A stretch of DNA of 64,000 bases from Sympetrum striolatum (lineage: Eukaryota > Arthropoda > Insecta > Odonata > Libellulidae), in assembly GCA_947579665.1 (NCBI GenBank), contig OX388350.1, positions 39,899,393-39,963,392 on the forward strand, in the 5' to 3' direction. Positions 1-11,999 of this stretch are shown piece by piece. Each line of letters begins with the position of its first letter. Position 1 is the first letter of the stretch. The notes below the pieces were generated by a model, which saw only the letters and a list, made by a program, of their open reading frames with translations, ran no database searches and was not told the origin of the DNA. Position numbers and translations under genes: made by a program.

Positions 1-650
1 TTTATATATATAAACACACGCAAAGCCACAGTTACAGCTGGACAACAGGAGTACAGGAGGCCCAGAGAGTACTTTTCAGGATTCTTACTGAGGCGCAATA
101 TGAATGCATAAATTTATCGAAAGAGCATATTAATCTCTAACTATTGCCCTAGAAACAATAATTTCTTCGTGATGGGTAGTCTTGTTGATATAAATCACTA
201 ATTCATTCATATATCTCTCTATCTAATATCTCTTTTACTAAAAAAGTAAACTTTGAAAATTCAGTGGATCCTTAATCCGAAAGTGATACTTCAGTAGTTG
301 TCTAAAATTTCATTACTTCCTATTTCAATAACCTTTTCAAAACACAAATTAGTTTTGTATTTAATTACTATTTCGGGGCACTAGATGCTACCATGCTAGT
401 TCAATAAGTCTTTACCATGGACTTGTTTAAATACAAATATGCAAACAGTTATATCTTTCAAATGTTTCAAGGAGTATACGAAGAGGAGGATTCTAAATTA
501 ATTTAGCTTCCATAAAAGGAATGGGAACCTAGACTTATTCAAAAGAACTTGAACCCACTGAAATATGCTCTGCACTTTAGAAGTGATACTAAAAATGGAA
601 CAATGAATATCAGATCCAAGAATACATAGATTAGTTAAACATGTGTAGTG

Positions 651-687
651 GAGTTGCTTTACCAACAAAATGGTGGTAAAGCAACTC
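651..687. repeat. Perfect 14-bp inverted repeat (hairpin)
   Basis: GAGTTGCTTTACCA at 651-664 is perfectly complementary to TGGTAAAGCAACTC at 674-687, with a 9-nt loop. The pairing does not extend beyond the 14 bp. It is too short to be a typical pre-miRNA and could be a degenerate foldback or a chance palindrome. Confidence 0.75.
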
Positions 688-3600
688 AATAAAATAATTT
701 CTTTAACGAGTAAATAAAGGTGACGAGGGAAATTAAACTACCAGTCACAATAATACAAAAGGGTACATCCCGTTGAATAAATAAATAAATATAACCCATT
801 AACTCGCTTTCCACAGAACGGATTCAAACGGTACGTGTAAATAAATATTAATGCACTCAAACACACACCCATACGCCATCGACCATCAGTTGGACTCACG
901 AATCTCATCAAATTGTTATTTCGAGAGGTTCACGTAATCCATTACAAAAGCACCCGATAACGACCAGTTTACGTAACGATAATTTGCCTCCGATCATGCT
1001 CTTTCTTTCGATTTCGATGCCCATAAAATTTCTTTCTGAGCGCTTTCTCCCAGTGTGGGCTTCCGAAAACCTTGGGGTGTGTCCAGATGACCCTTGGCTG
1101 TTGGGGCAATTCTGTCTCCCATGACTACGATCACGTAGCAACTTGGGGAGAGAATGGAGGAGGACGTAAAAAAAATATTCCCACCCTAGGGGACGCATAT
1201 TTCCCTAAAAAGAGTCACGTTGCAGAGGAAATGAGAGGGAGGACGGATCTTTAACGGTTCCCCTCTTTTCAAAGACTTCGTTAAAAAAGTTCTGGGAATG
1301 GGCGTCATTCGAAGCGTGGAGTTCATAATTAATTGCCGATATGAGTTCAACCGTTTTGATAAAAAAAATCGCTGATTCCAATGTACTGATTAAAGAAACA
1401 CTGCATTCTAAATAATGTAACGAGTCGAGAGGAGTCTAAATATATGTTCTGATTCAGGGCATTTTAAGTAACCTATATAAAATACCCATTCATGCAGTTT
1501 AATAAATATGTTCCTCAAAAGATTGGAACATTCTACGTCAAACTTATTACTTATTTTATTTACATCTAGCGCTGATTAGTAAGAGCTAGAGAATCTAGAA
1601 AATTTACAAAAAAATTACCATTATTTGGAACATATGAATCTTAATTTAAATTACTACGTGTTATAGATAATGTGTACAGGTAAATACTATTTATATTATT
1701 GGTGTACAAATATCCCACTACCGAGAAAATATAATTATGAGATGCAGCAACATTTTCAAAAAAACATTTCGATAATTATTTAACATTATTTAAATTATAA
1801 TATATAATAAAATATTATATAATAAACATTTAATTAGTATCAAAGAAATTATTAACTTTTATAATGAAGACAAAAATTAACTTTATACAAACATCTTTTA
1901 GAAATGAGTAGATACTAATTATCCTAAATATTATACAAAAGCAAACTATACTAATAAAACAACTGATAGAGAAAAAGTACCGCTAATGGCAGAGTATTTC
2001 TTCGAATCACTTTCTCGTAATTCAAGAATTTAAACCGTGGGAGTTTCATCGCTTATTTAAATTATTCAAACGTATAATAATATTATATTATTATATTATA
2101 TAATTGTAATTCAACCCTTTAAACAAATATATTCTTTGAAAACCTGCATTTGTTTTGATAATTACCATGATTTTGGAACGACTAACTTCCATTAACTACC
2201 ATTCTTATGCTTTTAGTGTTCATTCAATCCAATAATAGCCATATGAATCAGAAGAAGCTAACAAGCCCGTCAACAGAGAAAACCAAAATTCTGAAAACGT
2301 ATTCCCGAGCTTAGAACAGTATTCATCGCCAACTCCGTCACCTCTACGAGAGGGTGACCTCAAGATACGTGGGGGGAAAACCTCTTATCCGAAATGCGTC
2401 TCCAAGAAGTGCGACGCCGCCGAAACGTCAACAAAAACAGGGGAACGTCCCAAAGAGAGGTGAATAGCGCAACAGAGCTACGGGAAGCGCATCGCCAAGG
2501 AGATTGAGCGCAAACTTCCGGGATGCATGTGTCGCTCTAATTAAAAATATCCCCGTCCCCCTTCGCGAGGAATCGGGGTAATGGTACATCGGAGATAAGG
2601 GAGGCTGCACATGGAAGGATACAAGCAAGGGTCATGAGCCCTTACCAAAGGAAACAAAGTTTCTTCTTCTTTTTTCTTGAGTCTCCACTTGTTCTGAGGA
2701 TACAAACACCCATCTCTTTATAGCTCTGAAGGTGATATATTTGTATTCAGATAGGTTTCAAATGTATAAATAATATACTACAACTATAAATGTACATGTA
2801 TCTAATTTTACCAAATAAAAATACATCGATGTATAATATATAAATATACGTTAAAAATATTTACATAAACACGTTCAAAAATGCATGGGTTAAAATTTGT
2901 AGACACTTCTTTAAACAAATTGTAAACAGTTTTTCTTGAGGAACCTTTTTAATCAGCAGTTGAGTACTAGAACATCCAAATAATATTTAGAAGTGATTTA
3001 TAATATTCTATGCCTTAGCTTTTCATTGCAAGAATATGATTTTTTACTGAATCATTTTGTGTAATATATTTAGCAACAAAGTGTTAGCTAAGTAACAAGT
3101 ACTGCACGAAAAATATTTCTGTAGGTAGAATTAAGTTGCATGCGATGCTAAATGTTACAAAAAATCAATTTATATTCGGACATAACTACAAGTTAGCTGA
3201 GATGAACCTGAGATAAGGATATGCAAAAACTCAAGATCATTGAAGAATATTAAAGGAGTTTAGCCACCAATTGAAAACCTACCAAAAGCCTAATAGTTTC
3301 CATAAAACGAAACAGAGAAGAACATCGCTGAGGAGACTGCCACTGATAACCAAGGAAAGAAAGAGAAACATCGCGAAGAAATTGAAGAGGTTTTGGACAA
3401 ATGGAAAGTAGTTGTGCGGAACTTCATCCAAAGTGGAATTTATGTACAGAAAACATGGTGAGATTAAAATAATTCTGATATTCAATAATAAAACATCAGA
3501 AGTTTTGAGCGATTGAAAAGAGGAATTCAATAAAAAAACTTTCACAGTCCTTTATTATCAACTCGATTAAAAATGAAACAATTTCTGCTGTAAACCAATT

Positions 3601-4873
3601 TAATGGTAATCAGCTGAGAAAAAAAATATTTTTTTTTTTTTTAAGATGATAATCTAAAGGCTGGTGTGTGAATGATCAGTAAAGATTACAGAATTTGAAC
3701 CTTTGGAAGAGAAGACTAAAGCTAGAGCGGGAAATATCGTTGAAGACGAATCGTGGTTTAAATGATGGAGCACAACACTTAGGAATGAAATTAACGAGTC
3801 AAAGTGAAGTGATAAGATCCACAGAAGATAGGGTACTTAAAGCAGGAAGAGTAAATTGCGAAAACAAAGAGATCTGGAAAAATAAGATAAGTAGAGAAAC
3901 GAAGACGAGACCATAAGACCAATATTGTCGTGAGCTATTGAGATAGCATCACAAACAGCTAAGACCAAATACGGCGTTAGGGTAACTAGCATATAAACAC
4001 AAGTAGTAAACAAGTAGATGTTATTGAAGAAGCTCGATACGATACACAAAGGCAAGGTATTTAGGCGAAATAGTTATTGTTTATAGATTAAAAAATTATA
4101 ATTTCTTCTATTTTAACGTCGAAAGTCAAAACCATAGAAAAAGGATAGAGATATAAAATGTAGAATTTTTACAGACATAAACCTTATATTATAATGACCA
4201 CATTCAATGAAAAAGAAATCTTTTAAAAGTCGATATAGTATGAAATACTAATGATGCCTGAATAACGGAATCAATTGAATAAACTTTCCCCTCCTAACAA
4301 TAATTGGTTCCACCTCTCAGCTTTTGTTGAGATAATTATAATTGTAGATGGAGAAGATTGAATACTTAAAATAACTGGATTTCGAATATAAAGATAGTAG
4401 ATAAAAACAGAAATTTTCGAGGGAAATATATTTCAACCCTGAATATCTACAAATCTACGCTTATAGGAGGAGAAAGCAGAAAGCTCATGAATAAAAGAGG
4501 TTAAGAAAAAGAAATTTTGAATGGTCCGGGAAGCAAGATTTGGCGAAACTAATTTTGGAATTTGCAATTCAAAGATAGGAGAAACAAGAGGAAGTTTTCT
4601 TTCTTGTATGTTAATAACTCCATTAAAATTTAATGCAAAATGCTGTGGATCCAAGGACAATTTTATGAATATGACGGTGAGAAAAGTAGATGAAAATTAG
4701 ATTTTTCTCTATCAAAAAAAATATATTTTATCACTACCAAAAGACAGAGGATAAAAATTTGATTTATCAAGATATGGAATTAGAAACCACCAAAATTACA
4801 GCAAATCGGAAACACTTCCCTCATTACGACCCGGTGGCTAAAACAGAGATCAGATTAGAACACAAAATATAAG

Positions 4874-5134
4874 TTCAGGTTAAACTTCGCGGTGGTGAGA
4901 GGGACAAAACTCCATAATGACACCATGTTAGACCACAAGATAAGGTATTGAAGACCCTGGTTTCGCAGCAATTCTGTGTCAACAGGTAATTAAAATAAAA
5001 AGGTGATAAATACTTTCCAATGCAGTTTAACCAGAAATGGAGTACTACCCACGGAATACAGCTAATAAGCTGAGGTTTAACTTTCTGGTAGCGAGATAGA
5101 CAAAACTCCATGATGACGTTTTCAGGTTAGAACA
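4874..5134 (+). repeat. Diverged ~60-bp direct duplication
   Basis: A ~60-bp segment at about 4874-4933 recurs at about 5070-5134 in the same orientation, roughly 197 bp apart. Both contain GACAAAACTCCAT followed by ATGACNNNNT and TTAGA. The copies differ at many positions, so the duplication is old. No coding sense. Confidence 0.5.
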
Positions 5135-7492
5135 TTTATTTTTCCTTTTCGGAGCAAAACTCTGAAATCTTGGAGATTAACTCATTTAGGGCATTTCTCT
5201 TTACATAAATAAAGCCTTGCGACCGATAATTTTATCAAAAATTGTATGAAATCTATATTATGTTGAATAATGTGACTACATTTACAGTAAGTTTTACATA
5301 AAAAATTTAGTTTGTTATATATGTATGCCGAAAAACATGTCAATTTCTATTTAAAGTAATGGCAATCCCTATTAAAGAACTATCTTCTGGGATGCCTAAA
5401 TTTCACTTTTTGGTTCTGTTAAATATTTTTATAATGTATTATATAGGAAAGTGAAATATAAATATTATTATTATCAAATTATTTTCATGTTTATATAATA
5501 TTTAGTAATTTATTACTGAGTACATGGCCGTAATTTTATTTTATATTAATATTCTTATGCTTTAATAATCATAACTAAGTTGATAGTCACCCGAAACAGG
5601 TGACTTTGAATTTAGGAGCATTTTTTAAGCATATGTTCTTAGTAATGGTTCCTTTCAAATTTATAATGTATAAAAGGATTAAAATACAATAATATTATCA
5701 CTACGTTAAATCCAACCATTCTTAGTCTAGATGCCACATCTAAATTGTAAGCCTAGCAGGTACCATATTGAAATTCCCTTCCATTTCCAATAACATTCTC
5801 TCGTCTTGTAGAAAGTTCATTGGGACCGAAATAGCTAATGAATCGTCAATTTCTCCCAATGGGTCATTCCCACCGATTCCGAGAAGAATCCCACGAAAAT
5901 ACACATTTCGACACGCGATGGGTGTTCCCCGTCACCTTTCCAAACTCAATGGCCGTCCTTTCTCCAAGAGTGAATCGGGAGCGAGAACAGCACCACTTGA
6001 AAGGAATTTGCCAACGCCATGACACGGGTAATATTTATAGGTCCCGAGTAAGCAAAACGGAAACCAGGAACACCTTAGTGCGCCCTCTAATTAACTTTAA
6101 CAGCCTTAAGGAGCTACATCCAACAAAAAACTTTTTTTTACACTTTCTTAAGATTTCAGGTGATAAGAACATACCCTGAAAATGCCATGGATATATCGGT
6201 AAAATAGAGGAAGTAATGGATTTCTATGTAAAAGTGATCCGAGTATTTTTTTCTCCATGTACTATTGCGCCTCTGTACCCTACGACGATTTACTGTAAGG
6301 GTATTTCGGATTCTTTCTCTTCCCTTACATCATAGGTTCCCAAACCTTTTTTTCCGTTGTTTCATGTAAATTTTAATAATATTAATAATTTAATACTAAT
6401 TTTCTTGTTAAAAGCCATATCAGATTTCCGTTTGTTTATATAATCTTTTAAAATTGGATCTTTATCATCCATAAACTCAAAAACAATCTCAAAAATTGAA
6501 AGATATTTTGGACCCTCATTTTTTTCTTCCTGACATGGATCCCTTGTAAATCTATATGGACAACTGGGGGTGCGTACGGACCACTTTATGAATCTATGTG
6601 TTATATCTTCATTGTACGCGTTTTTTTATTGACCACTTTCATAGTAAAGTTAAAATTGGTTTTCTTAACTATGATAGAAGCATACTCAAAACTATAAACG
6701 TTTTCCTCTAGACATGCTGTTTACTGTAACGAAGGGCATCATACCTCGAAAACACTTCGATGAATTTACATAAAATTATCAAAAAACACGTATGAATAAT
6801 AATTGAATTCAACGATAAATAATTTAATCATATTTTAAAAATAAATCTTATTTTTTTAGAAAGGGCGCAACAACTATGATATTTTCTTTAACCTTTCCAT
6901 GCTCGAAATTAAATTCGTCGCCATTTTCTAAAAAAGATTAATGTTGTAATTCTGCAATTTTTAACGACTCCATAATGTTGTTTAAATAAAAATACATTTT
7001 TATTTTTAGTTTGGACCCATGGTTTAAGCAGGATAATGTCCACCGTCGAAGGCTTGAATAAAACACGGTCATCCATCGGAGGTCATATTAAATTTGCTTC
7101 ATAATATTTTTCAAGGACATTTTTTCGAATAAAACGAGTAAATATGCATCCACAACTACTATAAAATAAATAATTAGCACAATTTCTTTGAGAAAAGAAA
7201 TTCTCTGTAAAACGCGTGCGTTCCAAACGCGATTCACTGAAGAAACGAGGATGATTACAAGATCCCATTGACCTTTCCCGATTGTTTACCGCAAATATAT
7301 TACTGTCGTAGAAGTACGTGACAACTGTCCGCATGGTGTTCAGCAACGAGGTCATTTTGCACCTGAAATCTTCCACTAGTAGATACCAAAAGCTCTTACA
7401 TTCATATAATCACAGCCATGAACGAGTCTGAGGTGAAACTGAAGTGAGATACAACTTTTTATCTTATTGTTAAAAAATGATTAGAGTGTATT

Positions 7493-7612
7493 TGCACATT
7501 AGGGCGTGCACTCAGGATAAATCCCAATGTCTGATGTTATCGGGAATCGAACCCGGGATCTTTCTCTATCCTCTATTTTCTCTGTGCTTTAAACTCTACG
7601 TAGCATCTAATT
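7493..7612 (-). mobile_element. tRNA-derived SINE fragment, family S2 (copy 1)
   Basis: On the minus strand the sequence runs from a GGATAGAG-type stretch through CCCGGGTTCGATTCCCG, a near-perfect pol III B box, into a body with TTGGGATTTATCC and GTGCACGCC. That body is shared with copies at 7625-7760 and 13085-13268. This is the layout of a tRNA-derived SINE: tRNA-like head, then an unrelated body. The head is incomplete, and this copy faces away from the adjacent plus-strand copy. Confidence 0.7.
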
Positions 7613-7624
7613 TTGGGCATCTGG

Positions 7625-7760
7625 GCATAGTTGCTTAAAGCAGCCTACCAGATAAAAGAAGATCCAGGTTCGATTCCGGGTCCCGTTTTTTTTCATGTCC
7701 GTTTTTCTTTGGGATTTATACTAGGTGCACGCCTCTTTATGCAAATGTTCCCTAACTCTT
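7625..7760 (+). mobile_element. tRNA-derived SINE fragment, family S2 (copy 2)
   Basis: B box GGTTCGATTCC at about 7669, then CATGTCCGTTTTTC, TTGGGATTTATAC and GTGCACGCC, the same body as the copies at 7493-7612 and 13085-13268. It lies head to head with the copy just upstream, so the pair forms a short inverted repeat. The head is degenerate and transcription competence is doubtful. The 73-codon frame across it is fortuitous. Confidence 0.7.
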
Positions 7761-8251
7761 TTCCAATTTCCTTTTTTAGATCACCATTTTCGTATTCTCT
7801 AACATGTTTCGGAATTATTATTTATCAAGATGTTGTAATAGAAGCACGTTAAATTTATAGGGAGGAAACATCTATGAACTAATGCTAGTTAAGAAGTGAG
7901 AAACAAGTGATCTTAAACTAGCAAGAGACGACATTTTTGTAAAAGAGGACATTTTGACAAAGAGAAAACTTTCGACAGGCGGTAAGTTACATCTCACAAT
8001 CAGCGACATTCAACTTTAGCTTCAGTAACTGAATAACCAACAGGAATTAAAAAAATTGAAGAAGAGATTTTTTTAAATTACTAATTTTGACAATGTGCAT
8101 TTCTGATTGCGTGAGAGAGATTAATTAATTCAACGAGTTAATGACGATGACTGACACAGCCATCGAAACGTTGGCAACGATTCATCTGAGCTGGTGGAAA
8201 TTCCGAGGAGACTTCTTCCACGAACGATATTCATGAATTAGGTATACTCAC

Positions 8252-8302
8252 AGTAGGAGAAGCAAAAAATCCTCCAAGATAATAACCAAATTCATCACTT
8301 AC
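8252..8302 (-). other. Candidate recursive splice site / 51-nt cassette exon
   Basis: Read on the minus strand, a pyrimidine-rich tract (TTTTTATTCTCTTTGCAG, ending at 8303) is followed directly by GTAAGT (8302-8297). This juxtaposition, polypyrimidine-CAG|GTAAGT, is the known consensus of insect recursive splice (ratchet) sites. Fifty-one bases on, at 8251-8246, a second strong donor GTGAGT follows. The span 8252-8302 could thus be a 51-nt exon (17 codons, open only in phase 0) or an RS-exon whose first bases rebuild the donor. I do not recognise the 17 residues. If real, this part of the window is a long minus-strand intron. It could still be chance in 64 kb. Confidence 0.4.
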
Positions 8303-8309
8303 CTGCAAA

Positions 8310-9180
8310 GAGAATAAAAATATTGTAAATACAAAAATTCAATGTTAAATATAATCTTCTGTATTATTTAGACTAATAGCGATATACATAATTAATATTT
8401 TTTTAAATTATTACAGTCAGGAGTACACTCAAGACAAAAATTAATGAAAGATAACTGAGGCCAAGACGTTTTATGTTTTATCACTGATTGGCATCAACCT
8501 GTTTTTAGGTGGCTTACCGCAGAATAATTGAGAGTTCTTAACCTTAACAAATATTCATATTTTCTTTGTGTAAAAGCTAATCGATAAAACTCAAAAAAGT
8601 AAACACACAAACAACATCAACAGTTAATAAACAATTAATTTCCGAATTATTTCCTTGAACAGGACACCTGGCTTCTTTTGATAGCAAGTACGCTATCAAT
8701 AAAACGATTTTATTTCCATCACTGATGTTTCATTGAAACTCAAACAATAAAGTTTCGTTGTAGCACTAAATTATTCCCGAAACCACTTAAAGCATTCGCG
8801 AATGTTTTCTAAATAAACCGTTTTGAATCGATCTTTGTTCCATGAGGTACGCTAGAATCAAATAGTATGGACTTCAGCATTTTCCATTCAATCAGCGAAA
8901 ACATTGAGAAAATATTTTGCAATTCGAACTCAGTTGAGGTCCAAACTTCACGGCGAGATGCAAATTCTTTCCTCATTTCCGCCCGTAACTTCATCGTAAG
9001 ACCAAATTCAGGTCATTAATCTAGAAGGTACTCGAACCAGTTAGAAAAACGCAACTGTTTGAACAATCATAAATACTGAGGTAGTTTCTAAGAAGACTCG
9101 CATAAAGATAACATTTTTCGGCCTTTAAGGAATTAATTTTAATTGCAGAATCTCCCAGGTGTGTACATAACTTTTCTGCA
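8310..9180. other. Stretch without recognisable gene
   Basis: AT-rich single-copy-looking DNA. Short frames on both strands (for example 8809-8994 on the minus strand) show no recognisable motif. Nothing else supported. Confidence 0.55.
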
Positions 9181-9199
9181 CTCAGTTCTAACCAAATCT

Positions 9200-9290
9200 G
9201 TAGGTAAATTATTAAACCCGGAAGCTGGAAAAAACCACAAGCCCTCAACCAATAGCTACCAAACACTTTGGAGAGAGATGGTGATGAATG
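9200..9290 (+). repeat. Dispersed repeat fragment with AATAGCTACCAAA core
   Basis: The segment CCTCAACCAATAGCTACCAA (about 9243-9262) and the following TTTGGAGAGA resemble CCTCCAGCATTAGCTACCAA at about 20423 and CCTCCAACATTAGCTGCCAG at about 59170, all in plus orientation. The three spots look like relics of one dispersed repeat. The class cannot be told from such short remnants. Confidence 0.35.
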
Positions 9291-9486
9291 AGATCGTTCG
9301 TCCTAGTGTTTCTTATGGTAAACATTACCAAAACCTTATTGTGATGGTCATCCCTCTTGAAAGATCTAATTCGCATTTGAATAATTTTCAATATCACAAG
9401 CAAATAAGGAGCCATTGCATACTCGTATGTATTATTTTTATCTCGAAGAATTCCTTTCTTAAAAGAAAATAATAAAAATACAATGT

Positions 9487-9705
9487 CTTTGTTCGGGAGA
9501 GATTGAGACTATAAATCCTCTTCCATCTAAAAAATAATTATAAATTGCGCAATTATTAATCTAAAGAAATTGAATTTAAAAAAAGAATTGTAGGTGAAAA
9601 AAACTTAAGAGATTGTTAGGAAAAATGCACCCACTGCAGGAAAACGCACATGACGAAGGGAGGTGTGAAAAACCTGTGCAAACCTACCGATTTCAACAAC
9701 TAAAA
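9487..9705 (+). repeat. Dispersed repeat D1, copy 1
   Basis: Shares two blocks with 13374-13590 and 49314-49520 in the same order and orientation. The left block is GGGAGAGATNGAGACTA. The right block, about 150-200 bp on, is GGNGTGNAAAAAACCTGCGNAACCTNNCGGAT followed by a short AT-rich end. Three ordered matches make chance unlikely. There is no B box or coding frame, so it may be a non-autonomous transposon or the body of an unrecognised SINE or LINE. Confidence 0.55.
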
Positions 9706-10146
9706 TAAGAAAAATTACCATATATTTAATGCACTATCGATAAGTATATGTGTGTGGTAGATAAATAAGCATAGTCAAATTAAAATTTAAATAAGTGTCG
9801 TCAATAAACGTGAAAATATAAAACAATAAAAATAAATATGACAAATGCAGACAAAAATTCACAGCCATACTATACAATAACACCCAAATGTATACATGAA
9901 AACAATCCCTTGGATAAAGCAACAAGATCCAACTTTATCAATTTAATTCTAGAGATCTGAACATAGTACATGCGATGCAATGTGCAAAGAAACAATGAAC
10001 TCCAACTAATCATGGAGATATGCATGCATGGTACACGATTACCAAATTCACCTCAGAAAGATATTACATCAAAATAATTAAAACGATATATATTTATAAA
10101 TATCATTTATATGTATGTACATTTTGACTCCAAATCCAATAATTTA

Positions 10147-10276
10147 CGCTGCTATTGCAGAAGGAGACACACAAAAATGGACGAAGAAACACACTTATTC
10201 CCTATACGGAAAAAAAGAATCTTATTAGCAAGACTCGAACCCGGAACCTTAGGGTCAGTTCACCTCCACGGCCGGT
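10147..10276 (-). mobile_element. tRNA-derived SINE, family S1, truncated copy
   Basis: On the minus strand: CCGGCCGTGGAGGTGAACTG (A-box region), then CCGGGTTCGAGTCTTGC (B box), then GCTAATAAGATT, a T-run, CCG, TAGGGAAT and a stretch rich in GTGT. The same succession occurs in the longer copy at 28499-28746. This copy lacks the 3' body and (ATT)n tail of that one, so it is 3'-truncated or eroded. The 66-codon plus-strand frame over it is fortuitous. Confidence 0.7.
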
Positions 10277-10279
10277 GCA

Positions 10280-11845
10280 TATACATACATAATACGAAAT
10301 TAACTAAATAAATTTTACGTGAGAACATTCCTTGCTTATCCAAACACCGAACGACGCGCGTGGAAAAATGCATCAACGGAAAATTCATCCGTGAGAATCA
10401 TAAAAGGCGATACATGAAACGATAACCTTTTATGCTCAGTCATCAAGGCAAATCCCCAGAGAGAAAAAACACCGAATGCCAACAATACAGCTGATACGCG
10501 CAAAATCACGAGGCCGCGGAACTCCTGCGAAATCAATATTTTCGCGGACGAATGTTTGAGACATAAAATGGCATAAAACAAGTAAACAAAAACACGGCTT
10601 CAAACGGAAGTTTGCTCTTACTTGCACATTGAGATCAGGTACGAAGGAAAACGATCTTACATGCTGCTACCTTCTTAATTGGCTACAAAAAGGTTAGGAA
10701 ATCAAGTGACGAGATAAATGCAATTAAGAAAAGCTCAAACGGAATGCAATCCCTATTATATCCTGATAGAGAATAACTTAAAAATCTTCTATTGACATCG
10801 AGAGCGAACGATCAATTTATGGCGCAGTTATTCAAGGACGGAAAAACAAAGAATTTTTCAGAGCCAATCTAAAAAGGAGTGAGCATCCACGGCCAAACGA
10901 TTGTATTGGGACAACTAAGAGAATGGGATGGCGTGATTTAGAAGGCTCGGGAATGGGGAATATGAGGGAGGAAAAAGAACAGAAGAATGGGATGATACCA
11001 ATAAGGAAATACCAATTTAACGGTCATTATATCATAAATTTTCGTTACTCGCGAATGACTTCCCAGAGCCATCTTTCTCCAAGGATGTCGTTTTTAAAGT
11101 TTACTAAACAGACTGTGTGTTGACATAGTGCTACTTACGACATTTATTGATATAAACATTAGTTTCGACATAATTTCTGTACGTTTAACTTTAAACAGCT
11201 GTAAAGGAGCACTATTGTAGAGCAAAACCAAGAGCACACATTGGAATAAATTAATGAAGACCTAATGTTTATACATTATTTGATATTCACCACGTGTTTC
11301 CGTATCTTGCGAAACTAACTAGTTACTTACAGCAGTAATTTAGTAACTTGCGAAAATTATATAAATCGATGGAAAATTAAAAGTACGCGCCCCATCTCTT
11401 TGTCAGTGTCAGTAATGTGAATTATAAAAACTCAATTTAAAACATCATTAAAACAAACAAACAACCATGGAAAAACTAGGCAATAATGAAGTGCAGCTTG
11501 GATCATCACAAAATAACATTTGTCACATTTTCTAGTAAAAACCTAAGTAGTACTTAACGTATCATTCATGAGGAATTGGGAATAACTTGGGAATTCTTTT
11601 TATAAGATGGTACAAACATACAGATAATATAAACGTCAAAAAATTCCTCGATACAAGGAAAAGACTATATTACTAGTTACAGTAGAAATATCAATATTTT
11701 TTACATTTCACTTTAAAATTCTAACAGTATATCCTACAGTCTAAAATCCTATTTTAAATCATTCGTTATAACGTCTAACAATAAATGATTTTACCTTATT
11801 GAGCAATTTACAACAGGAAACAGGCCGGAAAAGCTAGCTAGCATA
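10280..11845. other. Stretch without recognisable gene
   Basis: Mildly GC-richer at 10330-10640, where two overlapping minus-strand frames (81 and 63 codons) lack any family signature, then AT-rich. No repeat family or RNA gene recognised. Confidence 0.55.
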
Positions 11846-11849
11846 TATC

Positions 11850-11995
11850 TGTAACTATCCATCTCACCGAGGTCTCGGGTTTGAATCCTGGTTAGAGATG
11901 TTATTATGGCTGTATGTATTGCAATTTTCAAAGGTTAACTGTAAGAGTGGTCTCATAAATTTCGCCCGAATAAAGTCGATAATATTGTTATTACA
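11850..11995 (+). mobile_element. tRNA-derived SINE, family S5
   Basis: A tRNA-like head with B box GGTTTGAATCC at about 11878-11888 is followed by a ~100-bp body ending in AATAAAGTCGATAATATTG. The 3' half, including the CAAAG motif and the AATAAAGTCGAT tail, recurs at 24118-24215. The A-box part is weak. Assigned as a SINE relic rather than a tRNA gene because acceptor-stem pairing is absent. Confidence 0.5.
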
Positions 11996-11999
11996 TAAA

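Larger units (their letters stand above)
1..7480. other. AT-rich stretch without recognisable gene
   Basis: No recognisable gene. Mostly AT-rich sequence with poly-A/T runs and short open frames that overlap on several frames and strands, as expected by chance. GC-richer, CpG-containing blocks lie at about 960-1260, 2330-2640 and 5770-6110. Two overlapping plus-strand frames (84 and 113 codons) cross the last block but match nothing I know. An (AATA)n run at 775-792 resembles the 3' tail of a non-LTR retrotransposon, but the DNA before it cannot be assigned. Confidence 0.6.
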
